From Phycisphaerales bacterium (GTDB lineage Bacteria; Planctomycetota; Phycisphaerae; Phycisphaerales; SM1A02): a stretch of DNA of 7,513 nt. Under the pieces are notes generated by a model. That model was given only the letters and a program-made list of their open reading frames with translations. It was not told the origin of the DNA and searched no databases. A program made the translations under genes and the position numbers. Shown here one piece after another: positions 1 through 5,887 of this stretch. The DNA lies in the NCBI GenBank assembly GCA_003520025.1, contig DOVP01000216.1, forward strand, positions 1 to 7,513, read 5' to 3'. The stretch's first letter is position 1. Every line of letters starts with the position of its first letter.

Positions 1-426
1 AATATCCTGATCGACGAAACAGGTCTTGCCAAACTCAGTGACTTCGGCCTAGTCCTCGCGCCCAACACGACCGACATCGCCGGAACCGACCACATCATCG
101 GCACCCCGCATTACATGAGTCCGGAGCAGTGTTGCGGAAAACTGGTTGATCACCGGAGCGATCTCTATGCGATGGGTGCCACCTGGTTCCACCTACTCAC
201 TGGACAGCCGCCATTCCACGGCTCAAGTGATGTCCGCGAGGTCCTCAAGCATCATCGCGAATCTCCGATCCCGGATCCACGGGACATCATCCCGGATCTT
301 CCCGAGGACGTTGCCTCGATCGTCTCGACAGCCATGGCAAAAGATCCGGCCGATCGATACCAAAATGCCTCTGAGATGCTGCGGGACCTGGACACGTTGT
401 TGACATCCATTTCGCCTGCAGCGTAA
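1..426 (+). CDS. Hanks-type Ser/Thr protein kinase, C-terminal part (5' end outside window)
   Basis: Frame 1 is open from base 1 to the TAA at 424-426. The first visible residues, NIL, are the end of the catalytic-loop motif HRDxKPxNIL, so the N-lobe and catalytic Asp lie upstream of the window. Visible motifs are the Mg-binding DFG (nt 40-48), GTPHYMSPEQ (nt 100-129, the bacterial form of the APE motif that closes the activation segment), HRSDLYAMG (subdomain IX) and KDPADRY with its conserved Arg (subdomain XI). The protein stops about 20 residues after the kinase fold. It has no membrane helix and no PASTA or other sensor domain at this end, so this part is probably cytosolic. It would transfer phosphate from ATP to Ser/Thr of a partner. 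The STAS gene that begins about 37 nt downstream is an obvious candidate substrate, but that is inference from position. Thr residues in the activation loop could be autophosphorylation sites. Confidence 0.95.
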   Translation, partial: NILIDETGLAKLSDFGLVLAPNTTDIAGTDHIIGTPHYMSPEQCCGKLVDHRSDLYAMGATWFHLLTGQPPFHGSSDVREVLKHHRESPIPDPRDIIPDLPEDVASIVSTAMAKDPADRYQNASEMLRDLDTLLTSISPAA

Positions 427-452
427 AGTACGGCTCTGCTGATTACCGGGGG

Positions 453-460
453 GGAGGTGA
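453..460 (+). promoter_or_regulatory. Strong Shine-Dalgarno site for the STAS gene
   Basis: GGAGGTGA closely matches the complement of the 16S rRNA 3' end and follows a run of G. GGAGG ends at 457. Six bases later, at the normal initiation distance, lies GTC (464-466) in the STAS reading frame, not ATG, GTG or TTG. The site fixes where translation should begin although no standard start codon is there. A GTG at 457-459 overlaps this site but is in another frame and has no well-spaced site of its own. Confidence 0.7.
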
Positions 461-463
461 CCC

Positions 464-832
464 GTCAACGACACCAGTGCAAGCCTGTTCATTCGTTTCG
501 CGCCAGATGCCGATGCGTTCGTAGCTTCGATTCACGCGCCGACCATCAGCCAACGTGAGTCCGAGATCATCTCGGCCGCCTTCGAAGACGCCTTTGCAGA
601 TCTTCGTGGATTCAAGTGGCTGGTCATCGACATGAAGGAAGTGACATTCATGAGCAGCATGGGCATCGGCATGCTTGTCGATGCGCGCAGCCGCGCCGCT
701 GGACGAAAGATGAAGGTCGTGCTTGCCAACGTCGCGAGTGAACTCGAACAACTGCTTCGCATGGTCAAACTTGACAAGGTCTTCAAAATCTGCACCAACG
801 AAAAACAACTCAACAAGGCGCTGAAACGATGA
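464..832 (+). CDS. STAS-domain protein (anti-sigma-factor-antagonist-like), start codon uncertain
   Basis: The frame is open from just after a TGA at 458-460 to the TGA at 830-832, giving about 122 residues if translation starts at 464. The whole length fits one STAS domain: an early beta strand (LFIRF), the strand KWLVIDM, the loop and helix FMSSMGIGMLVDA (from residue 62), the strand KMKVVLANV, and a C-terminal helix region with MVKLDKVFKI. STAS proteins such as SpoIIAA bind partner proteins and are switched by Ser/Thr phosphorylation. Ser65 here aligns with the phosphorylated Ser58 of SpoIIAA. The first ATG (632) would remove the N-terminal half of the domain, so it is not the true start. 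The likely start is at 464 from Shine-Dalgarno spacing, but the codon there is GTC. The gene overlaps the next one by ATGA (829-832), which indicates translational coupling. No HATPase-type anti-sigma kinase is visible; the upstream Hanks kinase may take that role. Confidence 0.85.
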   Translation, partial: VNDTSASLFIRFAPDADAFVASIHAPTISQRESEIISAAFEDAFADLRGFKWLVIDMKEVTFMSSMGIGMLVDARSRAAGRKMKVVLANVASELEQLLRMVKLDKVFKICTNEKQLNKALKR

Positions 833-1425
833 GTGCTCAACTTTCGCCCGAAACAGGCTATGAGCCGCCTGAGCAGAACGGACTCGGGCTTGCAGCATTC
901 ATCGTGTCTTTGGTCGGATTGTTCTCCGTTGGCATTCTTTCCCCCGTGGCCGCCATCATGGGCGCAATCGCGATGCGGCGCGACCCAAAAGGCTTTGCTC
1001 TCGCCGGCCTCATCATCGGACTGTTTGGATCGTTGTGGCTCTGCCTAGTTGCGGTCTGGATCTTGTTCTTCGCCGCCGCTCTGGGCATAGGCATCACGGC
1101 GATGGTGATGTCGATCATCTATGTCCAAATCGAAGATGGCATCAATGGTCTAAATAACGGGGCAGACATCATCCTTCAGTGGCAGTCCGAGCACGATGGT
1201 GCCCTCCCGACAACAGACCAGGGCACCATGGCCTTTTCAAATGCCGGTTTCAACGGCTCCTACCAGTGGGTGGATGGTGATGACTTCATCATCACGCTCG
1301 TTGTCGATGAGGGTGATGGGGATCCATGGACCTTCGTCGGCGAGTATGACATCAGTGGAGATCGAGAATCACTTCGCTGGGAGTCTAAAAGCGGCAATTC
1401 GCACGGAAACTGGAACTTCGACTGA
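829..1425 (+). CDS. Membrane protein with DUF4190-like N-terminus and exported-looking C-terminal domain
   Basis: This is a 198-residue protein. Its ATG overlaps the STAS stop codon (ATGA), so it is probably translated by coupling. After a short Pro/Glu-rich start it has a first hydrophobic segment (about residues 19-49), a short RRDPKG loop, and a long second hydrophobic stretch (about 55-100) starting with the GFALAGLIIG pattern. This arrangement resembles the DUF4190 family of small two-helix membrane proteins. Residues 100-198 are hydrophilic, acidic and rich in Asp, Gly and Trp, with no Cys pair. They contain HDGALPTTDQG (122-132), which recalls the PTTEQG stretch of type II secretion pseudopilins of the GspG type. 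The two loop arginines and lysine (RRDPK) would favour a cytoplasmic loop, which puts both ends outside; I infer this. The function is unknown. Position suggests a sensor or output for the kinase/STAS pair. Confidence 0.85.
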   Translation: MSAQLSPETGYEPPEQNGLGLAAFIVSLVGLFSVGILSPVAAIMGAIAMRRDPKGFALAGLIIGLFGSLWLCLVAVWILFFAAALGIGITAMVMSIIYVQIEDGINGLNNGADIILQWQSEHDGALPTTDQGTMAFSNAGFNGSYQWVDGDDFIITLVVDEGDGDPWTFVGEYDISGDRESLRWESKSGNSHGNWNFD

Positions 1426-1428
1426 GGC

Positions 1429-2859
1429 TCACATTGCTGCCAAGAGATACTCGCTGAACGTCTCAACATCAGCGAGTTCTGTCGACAACGCGCCGATGGC
1501 AACCCGCATGACCAGTCGACCATCAAGTGTGCAGTGCGTTACCGCAAACCGATCGTCCGCATTCACAGCGTCAAGCAGTTGCTGCGTCGCTGCATCGCCG
1601 TCCACATGCCGAATACACAAGAGTGAGAGACTTCGCGGTGCCGCCAGTTCGAGTTTTGGGTGCGCTCCAATATGCTGCTCTATCGTCTTCGCAAGCGACA
1701 CATGAAAGTCCACCATGTTCGCCAACGCCGACACGCCGGTCCGCCTCAGCAGTACCCAGAGTTTCATCGCCCGGAACCGCCGTCCCAATTGGATATGCCA
1801 ATCGCGGTAGTCGATCACGTCGCCGCCATCAGTCGCAGCGTTCCGAAGATACTCGGGTTCGATCGACATGGCATCGATCAGCGGGCGGCTATCAGCCAGC
1901 CACAAACACGAACAGTCGAAGGACGCGCCCATCCATTTGTGCGGATTGAAAGTCCACGAATCGGCCTCCGACGCCCCGGCGACAATGGTGTTCCGATGTC
2001 TCGAAGACAACGCCGCCGTTCCGGCCCACGCAGCATCGACGTGTAGCCAGGCTCCATGTGATCGGCAGACTTCTGCAATCGCCGCAACAGGATCGATCGC
2101 CCCGCATCCGGTAGTACCCACGGTTGCGACGCAGAAGCACGGCTGTCGTCCGGCAGCCATATCGCGTTTCATCATCTCGGACAAAGAGTCCGCATCCATT
2201 CTGAATTCATCATCGGTTGGAACCAATCGCAGATTGTCTCGTCCGATGCCGCAGATGCCCGTTGCCTTGAGAACCGATGAGTGGGATTGTTCCGAGGCAT
2301 AGGCCACAAGCCCGCCGCAGGCACTGCCTCCCTCACGAGTCGCTCGGCTCTGCGTCGCGCGATCCCGGGCCGCAATCATGCAGGCCAGCACCGCGCTGCT
2401 TGCCGTGTCCTGAATCACGCCGCCGCCAAGTCCACCTTCTGCAAAGCACACGGGTAGACCCATGGCGGTCCGCAGCCATTCAAGCATCCGTGTTTCCAAT
2501 TCGGTACACGCAGGGCTCGATGTCCAAAGCATGCCTTGCTGCGCCGCAACGCTTGCGAGCAGATCGCCAAGCATGGCATCTGGGTGCGCGTTGGAAGGAA
2601 ACCATGCCATCCATCCAGGCGCATCCCAACGGACCAGCCCCGGCTCGATGATCTTCTGCATGTCACGCAGTACATCTTTGAGTGGCTCCGGTTCGGAGGG
2701 TGGTGTCTTCGGAATCTTCGAACCGACCTCACCTGGCTGCGCACGTGACCACACCGATCGCTCGGATGCATCGCCCATGTGGCGAACCATCCACCCAATC
2801 GCCTGCTCAATGTCCGCCGCAAAATCCTCGGGGCTTCGCCGCCATGGACGAGCGCTCAT
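1429..2859 (-). CDS. PLP-dependent amino-acid decarboxylase (aromatic-L-amino-acid decarboxylase type, group II)
   Basis: A 476-residue protein, the usual length for this family. Conserved elements appear in order: AWFPSNAHPDAMLGDLL and SPACTELE (substrate and cofactor region, about 85-122), SEQSHSS with His193 (stacks on PLP), TVGTTGCGAID (about 246-256), HVDAAWAG with Asp275 (bonds the pyridine nitrogen), NPHKW with the Schiff-base Lys308, and WHIQLGRRFRAMKLW (354-368). Tyr337 in EPEYLRN aligns with the catalytic-loop Tyr332 of mammalian DOPA decarboxylase. In plant homologues Tyr at this place marks decarboxylases and Phe marks aldehyde synthases, so decarboxylation to an amine and CO2 is expected. 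The substrate (Tyr, Trp, DOPA, Phe or another) cannot be read from sequence. The ATG overlaps the peptidase stop (ATGA, 2856-2859) and has no clear Shine-Dalgarno site, so coupling is likely. It is cytosolic, last in the minus-strand operon, and ends 3 bp from the convergent neighbour. Confidence 0.93.
   Translation of the reverse strand: MSARPWRRSPEDFAADIEQAIGWMVRHMGDASERSVWSRAQPGEVGSKIPKTPPSEPEPLKDVLRDMQKIIEPGLVRWDAPGWMAWFPSNAHPDAMLGDLLASVAAQQGMLWTSSPACTELETRMLEWLRTAMGLPVCFAEGGLGGGVIQDTASSAVLACMIAARDRATQSRATREGGSACGGLVAYASEQSHSSVLKATGICGIGRDNLRLVPTDDEFRMDADSLSEMMKRDMAAGRQPCFCVATVGTTGCGAIDPVAAIAEVCRSHGAWLHVDAAWAGTAALSSRHRNTIVAGASEADSWTFNPHKWMGASFDCSCLWLADSRPLIDAMSIEPEYLRNAATDGGDVIDYRDWHIQLGRRFRAMKLWVLLRRTGVSALANMVDFHVSLAKTIEQHIGAHPKLELAAPRSLSLLCIRHVDGDAATQQLLDAVNADDRFAVTHCTLDGRLVMRVAIGALSTELADVETFSEYLLAAM
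1449..1477. terminator. Terminator-like inverted repeat inside the end of the decarboxylase gene
   Basis: ACTCGCTGA (1449-1457) and TCAGCGAGT (1469-1477) are a perfect 9-bp inverted repeat around an 11-nt loop. It begins 23 nt after the stop of the plus-strand membrane gene and lies within the last codons of the minus-strand decarboxylase. Read on the plus strand it is followed by TTCT, a short and imperfect U tract. Because the two genes are separated by only 3 bp, a terminator for the plus-strand operon would have to lie here. Termination activity is not shown, and the repeat could be chance in coding sequence. Confidence 0.35.
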
Positions 2860-4574
2860 TCGGGCAACTTCGCAAGTTCGGTTTCGACCTCCGCAAGCAA
2901 ACGCGCCACCGTCACTGGGCCGAAATCAAATACCAGTCCCGCTGCTTCAAAGAGTTCGGGCAGCGGTCTGGAACCTCCGAGGCTCATGGCTGCGTGGTAC
3001 AACTCGATTGCCCGAGCAGGATCTTCACGATAGATCATCCACATCTGCAAGGCGCCGAGTTGCGCGATGCCATACTCGATGTAGTAGAACGGTACCTCGA
3101 AGAGATGCAGTTGCCGATGCCACAACTTGGTGCGCTCCTGCTCCAGCCCCTCCCATGACACATCTGGTCCATACAGGGCGTGTAGTTCCAGCCAGTAGAT
3201 ATCTCGCTGATCTTGAGTGTGATGTGGATGTGTGTAGAGCCAGTGCTGGAAGGCATCGATGGTCGCCACCCAGCACAAGGTGTCCACAACACCCTCGAGA
3301 TGCTTCCGCCGAGCACGATCCGCCTCATCTTCGTTGAGGAACTCATCAAGGAAAGGATGCGCAATGAGTTCCATGCTCATCGATGCGACTTCGGCAAACT
3401 CGATTGGTGGGTGCCGGTAGGACACCAGTGGCTCATTCCGCGAGAGCATGGCGTGGAAGGCGTGGCCCGCCTCGTGAATCATGGTGTCCACATCCCGCAT
3501 CACGCCGGCCGCGTTCATGAAGATGAAAGGTCGTCGCTGTCGCTCTCGGTCGGATTGATATCCGCCCGGAGCCTTGCCCTTGCGGGACTCCAGATCGAGT
3601 GAGTCGCCTTCTCTCATGGTGTCAAACAGTTCGCCGAGCGAGGGTTCCATTCGGTGGAAGATGCGGCTGGCACCGTCCACCAGTTCCTGTTGCCCGCTGA
3701 ATGGGCGCAGTGGCTGCCGGCCAAGTGGATCAACATCAAGATCCCATGGCCGAAGCACGTCGACACCAAGTGATTTGGATCGCCTTGCGTTGCTTGCGTG
3801 CATGATCGGAACCGCGTTCTCTCGGATGGCTCGGTGAAAACTCTCGCAGGTCGAAGGTGTGTAGTCGAAGCGGTGTTTGGAACAGAAGGCCCAGTCGCGA
3901 TAGTCCTCCAGATCGGCGTTGTCGGCCTTGGTGTTCCGAATCGCGATCATGCGATCGAAGATTTCATCCATCTTCTCGCTGTCCTGCAGTCTTCTGGATG
4001 CAACGAGTTGGAACGCCTCTTCCCGAACTGTCCGGTCGTTCTCCTGCATATACGGTGACATCTGGGGAAGCGTCTTTTCTTCGCCTTGAAACTGCACGGT
4101 CATCTCGCCGCACATCTCCGCATACTGCTGGCCAAGTTTGGTCTCCTCGACCTCTAATTCGATGTTCTCCTCACGGAACAGTTTCACATCCGCATCCATG
4201 TTGCGGAGCATCACGCCGTACCGCTCTTGGTCGAGATCATCGACGAAGGGACACTGCACGATGCGGCGATCGAGTTTGAAGGAGATGTCCTTGATCTTCG
4301 GCTCCATTTCTTCGACAAATCGAAGGAAGGCCGCCTTGATCTCTTTGTCATCGGTATGACGGGTCATCTCGATATACAGCGTCGAGTAGGCTTCGCACAC
4401 AGCAGCATCAAGTTCGCTTCGATCGAGCAGCAGACCCTCTAGGCACCCTTTGCATTTGAGAGTGCGATCGAGCAGCGACTGGTACAACGGGCCAACTTGT
4501 GACCAATCGGTGCCGTCAAGGTCGGCCGGGGCGAAGTCGGTGGCGGTTGGATACAAGGTCATCGTGGCAGTCAT
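2856..4574 (-). CDS. M3-family zinc oligoendopeptidase (PepF-like)
   Basis: A 572-residue protein, matching the M3 oligoendopeptidases. The zinc site is MIHEAGHAFH (His367, Glu368 catalytic, His371), with the third ligand probably Glu395 in EFAEVASMSMEL, 24 residues after the second His as in this family. The later block HLFEVPFYYIEYGIAQLGA (about 490-508) holds the substrate-binding and transition-state tyrosines typical of the clan. The N-terminal half is mostly predicted helix and contains the pair KCKGC (Cys41, Cys44). There is no signal peptide, so it probably acts on short peptides in the cytoplasm. ATG 4572-4574 is preceded by GGAG with a 6-nt spacer; a second ATG four codons in is less likely. 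It lies 13 nt after ispE and overlaps the decarboxylase by 4 nt, so it might supply amino acids to that enzyme (inference). Confidence 0.95.
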   Translation of the reverse strand: MTATMTLYPTATDFAPADLDGTDWSQVGPLYQSLLDRTLKCKGCLEGLLLDRSELDAAVCEAYSTLYIEMTRHTDDKEIKAAFLRFVEEMEPKIKDISFKLDRRIVQCPFVDDLDQERYGVMLRNMDADVKLFREENIELEVEETKLGQQYAEMCGEMTVQFQGEEKTLPQMSPYMQENDRTVREEAFQLVASRRLQDSEKMDEIFDRMIAIRNTKADNADLEDYRDWAFCSKHRFDYTPSTCESFHRAIRENAVPIMHASNARRSKSLGVDVLRPWDLDVDPLGRQPLRPFSGQQELVDGASRIFHRMEPSLGELFDTMREGDSLDLESRKGKAPGGYQSDRERQRRPFIFMNAAGVMRDVDTMIHEAGHAFHAMLSRNEPLVSYRHPPIEFAEVASMSMELIAHPFLDEFLNEDEADRARRKHLEGVVDTLCWVATIDAFQHWLYTHPHHTQDQRDIYWLELHALYGPDVSWEGLEQERTKLWHRQLHLFEVPFYYIEYGIAQLGALQMWMIYREDPARAIELYHAAMSLGGSRPLPELFEAAGLVFDFGPVTVARLLAEVETELAKLPE

Positions 4575-4587
4575 GGCAGTCTCCAGA

Positions 4588-5496
4588 TTATTCGATCAAT
4601 TCGAGTTGCCGGGCATCGATCCGCATGGGTCTTGTGGGGATGGCCGGGAGTTTGTGGGTGGATTCGATGGCGGCCGCAAGGGCTCCAGCCTCCATCGATG
4701 TATCGCAGGTCAGATACAGGGTCGATCCGCTGCCGCTGACATGAACAGGACGTCCGGCGGTCTGTTCGATGGCCGTCTGATGATCGCGGAGCGTCGGAAC
4801 TTCCTGCATCGCCGGTTCAGCCAGTTCGTTGAAGAAACGACCGCTTTCGGTGGCCGCCAGAACGGCGTCATTGCGGAGTGCAGCGCCGCCCATTGCATCG
4901 AAACGGCCATACACGGCGGCGGTCGAACAGGAGGCCTCCGGAAGGCACAACACCGCGAAGAAATCCGGCATGTTGTCGATCAATTCGATGCGATCGCCGA
5001 ATCCGCCCACAAGAGCGCTGCCACCGCGAACGAGAAACGGTACATCTGAGCCGATCGATGCGGCGACGTGGCGGAGCTCGTCGTCCGAGAGATGCAGTTC
5101 GAACAACTGGTTGCACGCCCTCAGCATCGCAGCTGCATCAGAGGATCCGCCGCCAAGCCCGCCACCGACTGGGATGCGTTTTTCCAGACGCATCTGCACC
5201 GGCAACTGCCGATTTGCAAACCGCTCCAGCGCCTGATGCGCCCGCACTGCGAGGTCGTCGATGATTCGCCAGTCGATGTCGGATGGTCTCTTGGCATCGT
5301 CCTGCCACTGGATGGCATACCGGGAAATCGATTCATCGGCGAGCCGCGTCACATACAAGTCATCCACCAGATCCATGGTCACCATCCACGAACTGATCGG
5401 GTGCATACCGTGCCCATCGTCGGGCGGCCCGACGGAGAGCGCCAGGTTCAGTTTGGCCGGAGCTGTTTCGTGAATGTGACGGCGCATGGGAGCCAT
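4588..5496 (-). CDS. ispE: 4-diphosphocytidyl-2-C-methyl-D-erythritol kinase
   Basis: IspE phosphorylates the 2-hydroxyl of CDP-methylerythritol with ATP, a step of the MEP isoprenoid pathway in the cytosol. It is a GHMP kinase. Near the N-terminus is APAKLNLAL with the substrate-binding Lys. The ATP loop is PVGGGLGGGSSDAAAML, the catalytic Asp is in GSDVPFLVRGG, and the C-terminal glycine motif is HVSGSGSTLYL. The ATG at 5496 gives 302 residues; an ATG three codons later (5487) gives 299 and is equally plausible. Either puts the Lys near residue 12-15, close to Lys10 in E. coli. Neither has a recognisable Shine-Dalgarno site. The frame is open upstream to a TTG at 5571, but that extension would run through the divergent neighbour's start, and IspE proteins do not carry it. 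It is first in the minus-strand operon and divergent from the UPF0145 gene. Confidence 0.94.
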   Translation of the reverse strand: MAPMRRHIHETAPAKLNLALSVGPPDDGHGMHPISSWMVTMDLVDDLYVTRLADESISRYAIQWQDDAKRPSDIDWRIIDDLAVRAHQALERFANRQLPVQMRLEKRIPVGGGLGGGSSDAAAMLRACNQLFELHLSDDELRHVAASIGSDVPFLVRGGSALVGGFGDRIELIDNMPDFFAVLCLPEASCSTAAVYGRFDAMGGAALRNDAVLAATESGRFFNELAEPAMQEVPTLRDHQTAIEQTAGRPVHVSGSGSTLYLTCDTSMEAGALAAAIESTHKLPAIPTRPMRIDARQLELIE

Positions 5497-5536
5497 GTAG
5501 GATAGGCTGTCACGCCCACTCAGGAGGAAGCCAAAC
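5497..5536. promoter_or_regulatory. 40-bp divergent intergenic region (ispE / UPF0145 gene)
   Basis: This short region must hold the 5' signals for both genes unless promoters lie inside coding sequence. AGGAGG (5522-5527) with a 9-nt spacer serves the plus-strand ATG at 5537. TAGGATA (5498-5504) gives a weak -10-like hexamer on each strand: TAGGAT reading plus and TATCCT reading minus, each 4 of 6 to TATAAT. No convincing -35 element accompanies either. If the minus hexamer is real, the ispE mRNA would begin within a few bases of its ATG, which would fit the lack of a ribosome binding site. The Shine-Dalgarno site is solid; the promoter reading is weak. Confidence 0.35.
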
Positions 5537-5863
5537 ATGAGTATCCCGTGCACAACAACCTTTGACTTCAATGGTCACAACATCGCCGAGTACAAGGGGA
5601 TGGTCAGAGGTATCGTGGTCAGAGCCCCGACCATCAGCCAGGGCATCGTGGGGGGCCTCAAGAAGATCGTCGGCGGCAGGATCGGTGCCTACCGCGAGAT
5701 GTGCGAACAGGCCCGTGGTGAGGCGCTCGAACACATGCTTGAACATGCGGCCGAGATGGGTGCCAACGCCGTCGTGGGACTTCGATACGAGTCGTCTGAT
5801 GTCGTGGATACGGCAACCGAGGTGTTGTGCTACGGAACGGCCGTCGTCATCGAGCCGGTCTGA
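5537..5863 (+). CDS. YbjQ/UPF0145 family protein
   Basis: A 108-residue protein that matches the YbjQ/UPF0145 (DUF74, 'heavy-metal-binding') family along its full length. It shows EYKGMVRGIVVR, then the glycine-rich stretch KKIVGGRIGAYR, the helix EMCEQARGEALEHMLEHAAE, the signature MGANAVVGLRYE, and a final strand with YGTAVVIEPV. Structures of the family are small pentameric rings. The biochemical role is not established, and the metal-binding name is not well supported. The start is firm, with AGGAGG 9 nt upstream of the ATG. The protein has no membrane segment and is likely cytosolic. It is a one-gene unit, divergent from ispE. Its TGA abuts the stop codon of the convergent NIF3-like gene with no base between them. 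Confidence 0.93.
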   Translation: MSIPCTTTFDFNGHNIAEYKGMVRGIVVRAPTISQGIVGGLKKIVGGRIGAYREMCEQARGEALEHMLEHAAEMGANAVVGLRYESSDVVDTATEVLCYGTAVVIEPV

Positions 5864-5887
5864 TCACGCATCAACCCACGGCGTGAT
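5863..5887. terminator. Inverted repeat at the zero-gap convergent junction
   Basis: ATCACGC (5863-5869) and GCGTGAT (5881-5887) form a perfect 7-bp inverted repeat with an 11-nt loop. It begins on the last base of the UPF0145 stop codon and lies in the final codons of the NIF3-like gene. No U tract follows on either strand, so it does not meet the usual intrinsic-terminator pattern. It may act as a 3'-end stabilising or pausing hairpin, or be chance. Confidence 0.25.

Noticed and set aside
443..898. Minus-strand frame of 151 codons opposite the STAS gene
   Set aside because: It mirrors the STAS codons. The plus strand shows a coherent STAS fold and a coupled neighbour, so this is a shadow.
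2462..3337. Long open plus-strand frame (291 codons) opposite the decarboxylase and peptidase
   Set aside because: It lies antisense to two strongly recognised genes. Its composition (rich in Arg, Ser, Pro, Cys) is that of a shadow frame and no motif is visible.
4450..5049. Plus-strand frame of 199 codons over the ispE and peptidase starts
   Set aside because: It is antisense to conserved IspE motifs, has no ribosome binding site that stands out, and shows no recognisable domain.
5497..5571. N-terminal extension of IspE to a TTG at 5571
   Set aside because: It would cover the divergent gene's ribosome binding site and first codons, uses a rare start, and has no match to the IspE N-terminus.
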